A stretch of 64,000 nt of DNA from Methanofollis ethanolicus. Its GTDB lineage: Archaea > Halobacteriota > Methanomicrobia > Methanomicrobiales > Methanofollaceae. How positions within the stretch are numbered: the first letter of the stretch is position 1; every line of letters starts with the position of its first letter. Below, one piece after another: positions 51,666-60,021 of the stretch. The position numbers and the translations under genes are program-made. The notes below the pieces were generated by a model. That model did no database searches, had not been told where the DNA came from, and was given only the letters and a program-made list of their open reading frames with translations. The DNA is taken from contig NZ_BCNW01000001.1 of assembly GCF_001571385.1 (NCBI RefSeq), forward strand, positions 1,860,001-1,924,000, in the 5' to 3' direction.

Positions 51666-53333
51666 ATGTACTGCTATCAGTGTGAAGAGACGGCAAAGGG
51701 GTGCGGATGCACGGGTATGGGCGTCTGCGGCAAGGACGCCGAGACCGCCGGGCTTCAGGACGTCCTGATCTTCCTGACAAAGGGGATCGCGGTGCGGAAC
51801 CTCGCGGCGATGGAGAGGGGAGAGGGGAACAGAGAGGCCGGGAGGTTCATCGCTGAAGCTCTCTTTGCGACCCTGACCAACGTGAACTTCGACAGAGAGC
51901 GCTTCCACGCGTACATCAGGCAGGCGGTCGCGCTCCGCGACGCCCTCCCCCCTGCCGGCGAGGACGAACCCGACGCCTGCACCTGGACGCCGGCGGACGA
52001 CGCCGCTATCGCGGCAAAGGCGGAGGAAGTTGGCGTGCTGGTGACGGAAAACGAGGACGTCAGGTCTTTGCGCGAACTCCGGGTCTACGGCCTGAAGGGC
52101 GTCGGGGCGTATTACTACCACGCGGCCGCCCTCGGGTATGAGGACGACGAGGTCACTGCCTTCCTCCAGAAGGCGCTCGCCTCCACCCTCCGCGACCTCA
52201 CGGTTGACGAGATGGTCGGCATCGTGCTGGAGTGCGGCAGCGTGGGCGTGAAGACCCTGGCCCTCCTCGATACGGCGAACACCTCGACCTTCGGCACCCC
52301 GGCGATCACGACGGTCAGGACGGCGCCTGGCACGCGGCCGGGCATCCTGGTCACCGGCCACGACCTGAAGGATCTGAAGGATCTCCTCGACCAGACAGAG
52401 GGGAAGGGCGTGGACGTGTACACCCACGGCGAGATGCTCCCCGCCCACGCCTACCCGGTCTTCAAGAAATACGAGAACCTGGTCGGCAACTACGGCGGTT
52501 CCTGGCCCTTCCAGAAGGAGGAGTTCGAGGCCTTCAACGGCCCGGTGCTCGTCACGACGAACTGCCTGGTCCCGCCGAAGGAGTCGTACAGGGACCGCGT
52601 CTACACCACCGGCCCGGTCGGTTTCGCCGGCTGCACCCATATCCAGGCGGCCGAGGGCGGCACGAAGGACTTTTCCGCAGTGATCGCACACGCACAGGCC
52701 TGCCTGCCCCCGAAGGACCTGCACGGCAGGGCGAGGCCTCGCTGGGTCTCTCTCTTCGGCGAGATGGGCGGCAACGGGAACAGGGACCTCGTCACCGGCT
52801 GCGCCCACGGTGCGGTGCTCGCCATCGCCGACACCGTGGTCGATGCGGTGAAGAAGGGCGCGATCAGGCGGTTCGTCGTCATGGCGGGCTGCGACGGGCG
52901 GCAGGCCGAGCGCTCCTACTACACGGAGTTTGCAGAAGCTCTGCCGAAGGACACCGTCATCCTGACCGCGGGCTGCGCCAAGTTCCGGTACAACGGCCTC
53001 GACCTCGGCGATATCGGCGGCATCCCTCGCGTCCTCGACGCCGGCCAGTGCAATGACTGCTACTCCCTGGTGGTGATCGCGCAGGCGCTTGCGAAGGCCT
53101 TCGGCGTCGGGATCAACGACCTCCCGATCTCGTACAACATCGCCTGGTACGAGCAGAAGGCGGTGCTCGTCCTCCTCGCCCTCCTTCACCTGGGCGTCAA
53201 AAACATCACCCTCGGCCCCCGCCTCCCTGCCTTTGTCTCTCCGGGCGTGCTGAAGGTTCTCGTCGAGACTTTCGGGATCCGGGCGAACACGACCGTCGCG
53301 GACGACCTGAAGATGATGGTGCCCGGGAACTGA
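51666..53333 (+). CDS. hcp: Hybrid cluster protein (hydroxylamine reductase-like)
   Basis: A 555-residue hybrid cluster protein, which reduces hydroxylamine in vitro and is linked to nitric oxide/nitrosative stress. The N-terminal cubane cluster binds via [21 protein letters not shown] (residues 3-23). Hybrid-cluster ligands come from [22 protein letters not shown] (about 457-464) and downstream Glu/Lys. The long helical bundle of class I enzymes is intact. Regulation by the divergent HxlR protein is likely from the shared operator region. Confidence 0.94.
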   Translation: MYCYQCEETAKGCGCTGMGVCGKDAETAGLQDVLIFLTKGIAVRNLAAMERGEGNREAGRFIAEALFATLTNVNFDRERFHAYIRQAVALRDALPPAGEDEPDACTWTPADDAAIAAKAEEVGVLVTENEDVRSLRELRVYGLKGVGAYYYHAAALGYEDDEVTAFLQKALASTLRDLTVDEMVGIVLECGSVGVKTLALLDTANTSTFGTPAITTVRTAPGTRPGILVTGHDLKDLKDLLDQTEGKGVDVYTHGEMLPAHAYPVFKKYENLVGNYGGSWPFQKEEFEAFNGPVLVTTNCLVPPKESYRDRVYTTGPVGFAGCTHIQAAEGGTKDFSAVIAHAQACLPPKDLHGRARPRWVSLFGEMGGNGNRDLVTGCAHGAVLAIADTVVDAVKKGAIRRFVVMAGCDGRQAERSYYTEFAEALPKDTVILTAGCAKFRYNGLDLGDIGGIPRVLDAGQCNDCYSLVVIAQALAKAFGVGINDLPISYNIAWYEQKAVLVLLALLHLGVKNITLGPRLPAFVSPGVLKVLVETFGIRANTTVADDLKMMVPGN

Positions 53334-53581
53334 AAAATTTCATTTTTTCCAATGAGAAATGGGCAAAATCTCTCGCCAAAGAAAGTGTATGTGAACACTT
53401 CAACCCTAAACTATCATGAGGAGATGTAGGTGAACCCCAGGTCTCGATGGCCAGAGTACCTCTATTATTAGGACACAGGAGACCTTTTCAACATCAATAT
53501 TGAGAGGCAGGAGTTTAATGAAATGAAAGAAAGATTTTATTTGGTCAATCTAATAATTTATCTTATGAAGAAGGCTTTTCT
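53334..53581. other. AT-rich boundary upstream of the DUF6414 gene
   Basis: A 248-bp gap in which the composition shifts sharply toward AT, beginning soon after the hcp stop. It includes a T-rich tract (about 53338-53350) that may terminate hcp and TAATAATTTATC near 53550, a possible TATA region. No inverted repeat or attachment site was recognised. Confidence 0.4.
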
Positions 53582-54517
53582 ATGGACGACCAAGGTAAAA
53601 TCAAAATACCGACAGATTTATGTGTACCAATTTATCTAAACCAGCAAGTTGTATTTGACTTACTTGCTATTATAGAGGGGGGCTTTTCTGTAGTCTCCAC
53701 CATTAATCAATCATACTCGCAAAATGAATCTCAGAATTCAGATATTGGAGCGTCATTAGGCACACAACTACTGCAATTCTTCAATATTTCTGTTGGGGGA
53801 TCTAAATCAATAGAATCTGGACAAAAAGAGCAGAAGGAAATATCAAAACAAAAGGTACATACTCCCACTTCTCTATTCTCAAATTTAAGAACAGAACTAA
53901 AAGAGAAAGGATTAATTAAATCTATTGCAACACCGGATGATATTGCAAACTTATCTAGCGGAGATTTCATCGAATATAAGGCGATATTGAAAAAAAATCC
54001 ACTAATAGATACAATAGAGATGATAAAACAACTTTTGGAAATCGCTGTTTTATTCAATGCAGAAAAAAGCATTGGAAAAACACAAAATAAACCCGCTAAG
54101 GGGAATCAAAGAAAAGATCAAAATCCAAATGAAAAATTTTTAGAGCAAATAGATGGACTACTAAAATCACTCACTCAATCAGAGTCTGTCGAAATTATTG
54201 GGGATATTCTTGGTTCAGAAAATATCAAATCTGTATTATCAACAAAATTGGGATATTTTAATGATCAAAATGCTGACGAGATAATAGATGGGGAATATTA
54301 TGTGTTGGGAAAAATTGTCCGGATCGTGAAAACTGACTCCGAAGAACCAATAAATCTACTAAGAAAAACAACATTTGGTAGATTTGATAACCACATTTTT
54401 GAAAAATTTCCATCTATGCTCTCTCAGGCAGAAGAAGGAGGATTGAAAACTCCCGAATTTGTTACTGAAATACGGGGCCCAGCGATTCAAGTAATGCCAA
54501 TTGCAATATTCATATGA
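53582..54517 (+). CDS. DUF6414 family protein in an AT-rich island
   Basis: A 311-residue soluble protein of the DUF6414 type: the start VPIYLNQQVVFDLLAIIEGGFSVVSTINQSYSQNESQNSDIGASLGT and the end GPAIQVMPIAIFI are the family pattern, with a charged linker near 175-195. Function is unknown; such genes occur sporadically in prokaryotes, often in variable genome regions. Codon use (many ATA, TTA, AAA) and base composition differ strongly from the neighbours, a sign of horizontal transfer. No partner gene of a defence system is adjacent. Confidence 0.78.
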   Translation: MDDQGKIKIPTDLCVPIYLNQQVVFDLLAIIEGGFSVVSTINQSYSQNESQNSDIGASLGTQLLQFFNISVGGSKSIESGQKEQKEISKQKVHTPTSLFSNLRTELKEKGLIKSIATPDDIANLSSGDFIEYKAILKKNPLIDTIEMIKQLLEIAVLFNAEKSIGKTQNKPAKGNQRKDQNPNEKFLEQIDGLLKSLTQSESVEIIGDILGSENIKSVLSTKLGYFNDQNADEIIDGEYYVLGKIVRIVKTDSEEPINLLRKTTFGRFDNHIFEKFPSMLSQAEEGGLKTPEFVTEIRGPAIQVMPIAIFI

Positions 54518-54566
54518 TCTCTAAATTATATCCTATTTACTTCTAGATGGATTTATTTTGCCCATC

Positions 54567-54887
54567 TCAATTTACCAGTTTATCGAAATCCAAAAATTCT
54601 TCATATAGATTTTTTGATCTTGATCTTCTTTGCTTTTTGCCAGCGTACAATTTGCTGTACAGAACCAGCCTTCCCATAATAATCACGGTGATGGGCAAAA
54701 AAAGAAGATTTAGGTACAGCCCTGATATCTCAATGGTATACATGCTCAACAATCCCAGACATTCTGACCATGATAATACTGCCGAGATCATGGATATCTT
54801 CGTCGGGGTGCTGAACAGGGCGTCGGTGATCGAGAGGAACCTGTCGACATGAGGCCCAGTGTGCTCGTCTACCCCTCGGGAGTGCAC
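54567..54887 (-). CDS. Small membrane protein (uncertain)
   Basis: An open frame of 106 codons whose product has two hydrophobic helices (MISAVLSWSECLGLLSMYTIEISG, LYLNLLFLPITVIIMGRLVLYS) and a basic tail AGKKQRRSRSKN, following the positive-inside rule. It is convergent with the DUF6414 gene and equally AT-rich. It is not recognised as a family; the opposite strand has a similar-sized frame, so the coding call is tentative. Confidence 0.4.
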   Translation of the reverse strand: MHSRGVDEHTGPHVDRFLSITDALFSTPTKISMISAVLSWSECLGLLSMYTIEISGLYLNLLFLPITVIIMGRLVLYSKLYAGKKQRRSRSKNLYEEFLDFDKLVN

Positions 54888-54945
54888 CCAATCGATATGA
54901 CCGGGCGGTTCAGGAATGTCGGGGAGAAAAAGAGATCTGAAAGTA

Positions 54946-55536
54946 TTACAGGACCTCGACCTCGTCGTCCTGCATCAGGCGCACCCTCTCCTCATAGGCC
55001 GCCGGGTCCTGCGCATACTCCCTGATGGCCCGCACGTCTTCCGCCGCCTGCCCCGAGAGCGTAGCCTCCAGCGCGGCGAGGTCGCTGTCGTGGCGCCCGA
55101 GGGCCGACGCTACCGCCTGGGAGAAGTAGTCCTCTTTTCTCACCCTCTCCCCGTCGAAACGGCGTGCGTCGTGTGCCAACTGCTCGACCACCGCCCGTGC
55201 GCCGCCCAGGACCGCGAGGAGGTGGAGGGCGTGCCTCACCGCCGTGCGGTCGTCGCCGGAACGTCCGAGGGCTGCCCGGACCCGCCCCGCCGCCTCCTCC
55301 CTCTCCGCCGGCAGAGTCCCCTGCCGCACGGCCGAGGCGTACATCACCTGGAGGGCCATCGTCGCCGCCCTCCCGCCGAGATCGAGCACCCCTGCGACCA
55401 CGTCGAGGTCAGCAGGCGCAAGGGGGTCCACCGCCCTGTACAGGATGAGGTCGTGGAGGGCGGCATGGACCGCATCGCGGTCCCCCGCCTTCAGGGCGAC
55501 CTCCAGATCCCGTGTCTGAAAATGTGCCGCCACCAT
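54946..55536 (-). CDS. Hypothetical helical-repeat protein
   Basis: A 196-residue GC-rich gene product made almost wholly of Ala/Leu/Arg-rich helices (VALKAGDRDAVHAALHDLILYRAVDP, DLDVVAGVLDLGGRAATMALQVMYASAV, RTAVRHALHLLAVLGGARAVVEQLAHDA), suggesting HEAT-like stacking. It ends in an acidic tail MQDDEVEVL. No family recognised. It directly follows the small membrane gene (2-bp gap) on the same strand, so both probably form one unit. Confidence 0.6.
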   Translation of the reverse strand: MVAAHFQTRDLEVALKAGDRDAVHAALHDLILYRAVDPLAPADLDVVAGVLDLGGRAATMALQVMYASAVRQGTLPAEREEAAGRVRAALGRSGDDRTAVRHALHLLAVLGGARAVVEQLAHDARRFDGERVRKEDYFSQAVASALGRHDSDLAALEATLSGQAAEDVRAIREYAQDPAAYEERVRLMQDDEVEVL

Positions 55537-55537
55537 C

Positions 55538-55783
55538 TTATCGGAAAAAATCGTCCCGGAGACGCATGAAGGTTCCTGCGGCAGAAAAAGAGGAGGGTGA
55601 CGACGGCCCGTACAGGGCCACCGCCGCGACGGCGAAGACCGGGAGCATCGTCACGAGCGCCATGTGCGCCCCGTAGCCTGGCGAGGTATGGAAGGTGTAA
55701 TTCAGGGTTTCCCAGAGTTGCGTGAAGGCCGTGACGGCGACGAGCACCTGGAGGACCGCGGCGGCGGAGACGGGGGCAGGCAT
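55538..55783 (-). CDS. Small three-helix membrane protein (uncertain)
   Basis: An 81-residue product with hydrophobic stretches VSAAAVLQVLVAVTAFTQL and ALVTMLPVFAVAAVALYG. The spacing to the next gene (its stop lies next to the following ATG) and strand support a two-gene unit, but there is no family match and the frame competes with others in this GC-rich segment. Confidence 0.42.
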   Translation of the reverse strand: MPAPVSAAAVLQVLVAVTAFTQLWETLNYTFHTSPGYGAHMALVTMLPVFAVAAVALYGPSSPSSFSAAGTFMRLRDDFFR

Positions 55784-55809
55784 GATGGCGCCGAAGTGGA
55801 GCGAGGAAC

Positions 55810-56160
55810 ATGCCCGAGAGTCTCAGGCTGATGTGCCTTTCAGGCGGCTTCGACCGCCTCTTCGACCTGGCCTTCAGGGAGAGGAGGGTCGTCTCCATCA
55901 CGCGGGGACACCCGACCGTGCCGGCCTCCCCCTGGCGTGAAGGCGAGCGGCGTGGCGACGGTCCTCATCATGCCCATCAGGATCAGGGACGAGATCGTGG
56001 GCCTCCTGAACATGGGGAGCGGGGACGAGAAGCACTACATGGCGACGAGCCTGGAGAACATCTCGTCCATCGGCCTCCCGCCCGGCATGGCCCTCGATCG
56101 CTCCCGCCTCGCCCGCGCCCTGGGAGGGTGCATGAGTGGCTATTCGACGACGGGACGATG
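55810..56160 (+). pseudogene. GAF-domain sensor remnant
   Basis: Two frames together give pieces of a GAF domain: LCLSGGFDRLFDLAFRERRVVSITRGHPTVPASP (frame from 55810) and, after a shift near 55935, KASGVATVLIMPIRIRDEIVGLLNMGSGDEKHY followed by ENISSIG. The second piece is the conserved beta-hairpin and last helix of GAF domains in archaeal PAS/GAF histidine kinases. There is no kinase part, and the sequence runs into a repeat element at 56187. A decayed sensor-kinase fragment is the simplest reading. Confidence 0.6.
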
Positions 56161-56186
56161 AAGGGGCCGATTTTCGTCGGATCGAG

Positions 56187-56486
56187 AAAAAAAGGGCTTC
56201 GTTGAAATCCTCATGTTCAGATTGATGTCTCTCTCCCTTCCCTGAGAGCAGACGCGGATCCTCCGCCTTCCCCCCACTGTCTGCCGGGGGCTCCTCGAAA
56301 GCCTACGGCTTTCTCGAACTCGCTATCGCTCGTTGCCCCCGGACCCCGGTTGCGATTAGCCTCGGGAAGAGAGAAAAGAACATCCGGAGGAGTGCCGTAC
56401 CCCTGCCAATCCTCGCGCGGGGGTCCGGGGGCGTAGTCCCCCGGCGCAGGCACACCAGAATAGGTTTTCAACAGACCCAAAAAAAG
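56187..56486. mobile_element. MITE-like element with perfect AAAAAAAG target duplication
   Basis: The element 56195-56478 (284 bp) begins GGCTTCGTTGAAATCC and ends GGTTTTCAACAGACCC, imperfect inverted copies. AAAAAAAG stands on both sides (56187-56194, 56479-56486). The left 100 bp match 11592-11690. The first hairpin carries the nested module (CTCGAAAGCCTACGGCTTTCTCG and CTCGCTATCGCTCGTT), and the right half ends with GGGGGCGTAGTCCCCC. It lies between two converging 3' ends. Confidence 0.83.
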
Positions 56487-56507
56487 AATTTTTTCCGAAA
56501 GCACTCG

Positions 56508-57743
56508 TCACTGCTTTTTCCCGTGGATCACCAGCCCGTACGGATGGGCGATCACCTGCCAGCCTCCAAGCTGCGAACGCCCGAGCACGTCCATGATCTC
56601 CTCCCGGGTATACGCCGCCCTGACCGAGGTCTCAAACCCTGGCCTGATCTCCGGGGGTTCGCAGGACTCGTGCATCTGCCGGTAGATCTCAGGGGAGAGG
56701 TCGCGCCGGAGATCGGTGATGCAGAACCGCCCTCCAGTCTTCAGGACCCGCGCCATCTCGTCGAAGACCACTCCCGGAGATCCCCATTCGTGGAGAGATC
56801 CGTTCGAGAAGACTGCATCAAAGGCGCCGTCTTCAAACGGCATCGCGAGGGCATTGCCTTCCTGGTACCTGACCCGGGAGGCAAGGCCGTAACCGGCGGC
56901 GTTTTTTTCAGCAGAGGCGATCATCGCCGGGCTGATCTCAAGACCGACTAGCCGCGTCCCTTCGGTCGTCTTCAGCCACTCGAGCCCGAAGTAGCCGGGG
57001 CCGGGGCCGATCTCAAGGGCAACACCCGATCTGATCCCCGATTCAAGAAGATCCTCGACGGGCAGGTGCCCCTCATCCCTCAGCCCCCTCTGCATCTGTT
57101 CATAGAATGCAACGGTCATCTCATCCTGGATGCCGTCGTCCGTTTCCGGTTCTCTCTGTTCAAACATCGGTTTCACCTGATTTTTTTCCTGTGCATGATA
57201 CCGTGCATCGGCCACTTCCTCAAGCCTCAGGAGCCTGCCCCCTCTCACGACCGTCATGGGCACGTGCAGGCGGTCCCGCGATCTTTTCAGGTCCTGAAGC
57301 ACGCTCATAAACGACGTATCATCATGAACGCCGGTGAATTTCGCGCACAACATGGCGAATTTCTGCTGCTCGTCTTCAGTCAGCCGCGCCATCCCTTCCT
57401 CAAGGTACGCGAAGAGCCGTTCTTCGATCGCAAGAATCCATTCCTCTCCCTTCCTGGTGGGGACGATACGATATGTCCGCCGGTCTTCCGGGTCCCGGAC
57501 CCTGCGAACATATCCCTCCTTTTCGAGATGATTGATGTGATCGGTGGCGGTGCTCCGGGAGACGCCGAGCATGCCGGCAACATCGCCCATACAGATACGG
57601 GATAAATAGGCGGTGTAGAGGATCTCCGTGGCAGCAGGGGAAAGGGGGCTTTTTCGTCCCCGGTCGACTTCCCAGAGCATATTCATGGCGATCTGCACCA
57701 TTCCCAGCGAGAGGCGGATGCGTGCGATTGCGGGCATACCCAT
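56508..57743 (-). CDS. MarR-type regulator fused to a SAM methyltransferase
   Basis: A 411-residue fusion. The N-terminal MarR-like winged helix (about 1-150) has MGDVAGMLGVSRSTATDHINHLEKEGYVRRVRDPEDRRTYRIVPT, with the wing RDPEDRR. A linker (about 150-235) leads to a class I methyltransferase with motif I ALEIGPGPGYFG (242-253), VGLEISPAMI, GNALAMPFEDGAFDAVFSNGSLHEW and VLKTGGRFCITDLRRD. The ATG at 57743 is chosen; a TATA-like AATATTTAT lies 29 nt upstream next to a perfect 20-bp palindrome, arguing for autoregulation. The methyl acceptor is unknown. Confidence 0.85.
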   Translation of the reverse strand: MGMPAIARIRLSLGMVQIAMNMLWEVDRGRKSPLSPAATEILYTAYLSRICMGDVAGMLGVSRSTATDHINHLEKEGYVRRVRDPEDRRTYRIVPTRKGEEWILAIEERLFAYLEEGMARLTEDEQQKFAMLCAKFTGVHDDTSFMSVLQDLKRSRDRLHVPMTVVRGGRLLRLEEVADARYHAQEKNQVKPMFEQREPETDDGIQDEMTVAFYEQMQRGLRDEGHLPVEDLLESGIRSGVALEIGPGPGYFGLEWLKTTEGTRLVGLEISPAMIASAEKNAAGYGLASRVRYQEGNALAMPFEDGAFDAVFSNGSLHEWGSPGVVFDEMARVLKTGGRFCITDLRRDLSPEIYRQMHESCEPPEIRPGFETSVRAAYTREEIMDVLGRSQLGGWQVIAHPYGLVIHGKKQ

Positions 57744-57767
57744 GGTACACTGTCCGTCCGCGTCGGC

Positions 57768-57793
57768 GATAAATATTACGGATATCCGTAATA
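57768..57793. promoter_or_regulatory. Perfect 20-bp palindromic operator at the MarR-methyltransferase promoter
   Basis: TATTACGGATATCCGTAATA at 57774-57793 equals its own reverse complement. On the minus strand its downstream end runs into the TATA box AATATTTAT, so a bound protein would block TBP/TFB. The predicted start codon follows about 30 nt later, giving a leaderless mRNA. Confidence 0.8.
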
Positions 57794-58007
57794 CTTTGGA
57801 GCACAGTGCCCGGTCCCCTGTACGGAAAAGCTTTGCAGGGCCGGGCCGTTCGGGGTGCCGGGACGTGTGCGCACTCTTTGGTCCTGCATGGAGCACAGGC
57901 CTATCTGGCGGCACTGCAGATCGACACCGAGGAAAGACGCGTGCGCTCTTCGCATGCTTCATCTCCCTGTTGAAATACCTCCTCTCCCGGAGGTTCATCC
58001 GGGGGGA
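57794..58007. other. Gap between the MarR-methyltransferase and SagB-like genes
   Basis: Together with the operator this is a 264-bp gap with no gene seen. A CTCCTCTCCCGGAGG hairpin near 57980-57994 follows the SagB-like gene's stop on the minus strand and may act as a terminator. Confidence 0.35.
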
Positions 58008-58706
58008 TCACATCTTCCCGACCGGCATCAGGTAGAGGGGGCGCTCGTCCTCCTCCATCATCAGCACTTTTCCGACGCCTTCGTCGTCGAAGGCCCCGAT
58101 CGAGACCGTCCCTATCCCCAGGGAGACGGCCTGGAGGTAGATGTTCTGGGAGGCGTGGCCTGCCTCCATGTGCACGTACCTGATCCCCCTCTCCCCGTAT
58201 TTTCCGGTCGTGCGCCCGTACACGCCGGAGATCGCGATGACCGCCGTCGCCTCCTCGATGGCCGACTGGTCGAGGGCGGCGCCGGCGAGGGCCGACCTCG
58301 CGTCGCCGTCGGCGAGGCGGTAGAGCAGGTGGCCGGACGGGACGTAGCGATAGACCCCCGCGGGGAGGTCGGCGACGTCGCCGGCCGCCACGGTGACCTC
58401 AAGCGGGTAGAGCGCCCCGGCCGACGGCGCCGTCCTGTAGCCGCGGACGTCTGTCACCCCCTGGGCCGCCCAGAGGAGTTGCCCGAGGTCGGCGAGGGTG
58501 ATGGGGGCGGCGCCGTAGTCGCGGACAGACCGCCGCCCCGCGAGCGCCTCCTCGACCGAGATACTGCCCGCCGTCTGCGGCTGCGGGAGTTTCACCGTCT
58601 CGTTCTCACTCTCCCCGGCGACGCCCGTCTCCTGGCCCAGAAAGACCGCGGCCAGGCCGACCAGTACGACCGTCGCCGCCAGGAGGACGATGAGTGCCGT
58701 GTTCAT
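58008..58706 (-). CDS. SagB-type nitroreductase with signal anchor
   Basis: A 232-residue SagB/ThcOx-like FMN oxidoreductase: RRSVRDYGAAPITLADLGQLLWAAQGVTD (about 58-86), YRTAPSAGALYPLEVTVAAG (about 89-108), GVYRYVPSGHLLYRL and HMEAGHASQNIYLQAVSLGIGTVSIGAF (about 176-203). Residues 1-24 form a hydrophobic signal anchor, so it should sit outside the membrane. The start at 58706 follows GAGAGGTGAAG, a strong ribosome-binding site. No thiazole/oxazole peptide genes are nearby, so the substrate is unclear. Confidence 0.86.
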   Translation of the reverse strand: MNTALIVLLAATVVLVGLAAVFLGQETGVAGESENETVKLPQPQTAGSISVEEALAGRRSVRDYGAAPITLADLGQLLWAAQGVTDVRGYRTAPSAGALYPLEVTVAAGDVADLPAGVYRYVPSGHLLYRLADGDARSALAGAALDQSAIEEATAVIAISGVYGRTTGKYGERGIRYVHMEAGHASQNIYLQAVSLGIGTVSIGAFDDEGVGKVLMMEEDERPLYLMPVGKM

Positions 58707-58793
58707 CTTCACCTCTCCCCTCCACCACCGCACGATACTTATGGGTAGTGCCCGGGGGAATCAGATTTATTTTTTCAGGTCGACTCTCTCCTC

Positions 58794-59654
58794 ATGCACA
58801 GGACCGCTTCTCTTCTGCTTATCTGCATCCTCCTCTCTGCCGGTTGCCTCTCGGCGCCCCCCCAGCAGGAGGAGAATGTCCGTCTGATCACGCCGCCGGA
58901 GGGTTTCTCCCTCTTCGACGGCCAGGGCACCTACGTCGGGATCATCGGCAACGAGACCCCCGATATCCCGGCGAACTACAGCATGGGGATTGTCACCATC
59001 CCGCCCGGCAACGCGACGCCCCTGCACAGGCTGATCGGGAGCACCGAGTTCGTCTCTCTGATCGGCGGCGCGGCCGAGATCAGGTGCGACAACCATACCG
59101 TAACCGCCCGCGAAGGCGAGACCGTCCTCCTGCCCGCGGGAGTGCTCCAGTCGATCGCCTCTGTCGGGACGACCGACCTCCGGTATGTCGACGCGGTCCA
59201 GCCTCCCTTCACCGCAGCGATCGAGATCTCGGGAGACGACCTGGCCGCCCTCAATATGGCGACAGACGGCGTGCCTGTCGTCATCCCCGACCCGAGGGCC
59301 GGGATGGCGTGGGACATGGGCTCGGACATGATGATCTATACCCTCGCCAATCCGGTGCTGATGAAGGAGATGGCCCTCCCCATCGACTACAGCGTCGCCT
59401 ATGTCGAACTCCTCCCCGGCGGGTCGATCGGCTACAACCGTCTCAAAGGGTCGTCAGAGGTGATCCTCGTCATCAGCGGCGAAGTCGAGGTCTTCACGCC
59501 GGAAGGAAACGCCATACGGGTGCCTGCCGGCAGTGCCGCGTACGTCCAGCCCGACCGGATGAAGGGCTACCGGAATGTCGCGGCCGCGAACGCCACGATG
59601 CTGAGCTTCGTCGACCCGGCCTGGACGCTGGAAAAGACCGAGATGCTGGAGTGA
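58794..59654 (+). CDS. Double-cupin lipoprotein
   Basis: A 286-residue exported protein. The lipobox LLSAGC places the lipidated Cys at 18. Two cupin folds follow: about 60-140 (GIVTIPPGNATPLHRLIGSTEFVSLIGGAAEIRCDNHTVTAREGETVLLPAGV) and about 195-275 (AYVELLPGGSIGYNRLKGSSEVILVISGEVEVFTPEGNAIRVPAGSAAYVQP). The usual metal-binding His residues are mostly absent, so a binding rather than catalytic role is possible. Divergent from the SagB-like gene with 87 bp between starts; a TATA-like GATTTATTTTTT lies about 29 nt before the ATG. Confidence 0.82.
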   Translation: MHRTASLLLICILLSAGCLSAPPQQEENVRLITPPEGFSLFDGQGTYVGIIGNETPDIPANYSMGIVTIPPGNATPLHRLIGSTEFVSLIGGAAEIRCDNHTVTAREGETVLLPAGVLQSIASVGTTDLRYVDAVQPPFTAAIEISGDDLAALNMATDGVPVVIPDPRAGMAWDMGSDMMIYTLANPVLMKEMALPIDYSVAYVELLPGGSIGYNRLKGSSEVILVISGEVEVFTPEGNAIRVPAGSAAYVQPDRMKGYRNVAAANATMLSFVDPAWTLEKTEMLE

Positions 59655-59716
59655 CGGCCTCTCATTATTTTTTGTGAACGGCCGCGAGGGTCGTTTTTTT
59701 CTGAGAGAAAGTCGTG

Positions 59717-60005
59717 AAAAAAAGTGATCTGTAGAATCCCTCCCACCTCGGTTGATAGTGTGTGCTGATCCTCTTCCTTTCCCTTCCCATTCGCCGGGGG
59801 ACTACGCCCCCGGACCCCCGCTCGGGATTGGTCCCGGGAAGAAAAGGCCGGAGTTCTGGAGGATTATGCCATCCCTGCCTCTATCGTAATGGCAGGGGGT
59901 ATGGGGGGCGGCAGCCCCCCAGCCTAGGCACTTCTGAACAGAATTTTTCTCGTTATCGCTTCAGGAAGTACTTCCCCGTGAGGGTTTCTACAGGGCCGAA
60001 AAAAG
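59717..60005. mobile_element. MITE-like element between converging genes
   Basis: CTGTAGAATCCCTC (59729-59742) and GAGGGTTTCTACAG (59980-59993) are inverted repeats matching at 13 of 14 positions. Taking the 16-bp ends to 59725-59997, the flanks AAAAAAAG (59717-59724) and GAAAAAAG (59998-60005) are 7-of-8 direct repeats; TGATC follows on both sides as well. The interior matches the copies at 5259 and 40511, including both hairpins. The gap (cupin to Cache gene) has no coding potential. Confidence 0.84.
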
Positions 60006-60021
60006 TGATCCGGGCCCGCCC

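Noticed and set aside
54547-54852. 101-codon plus-strand frame in the AT-rich island
   Set aside because: It overlaps the minus-strand frame that has better membrane-protein character; neither is certain and this one has no plausible domain.
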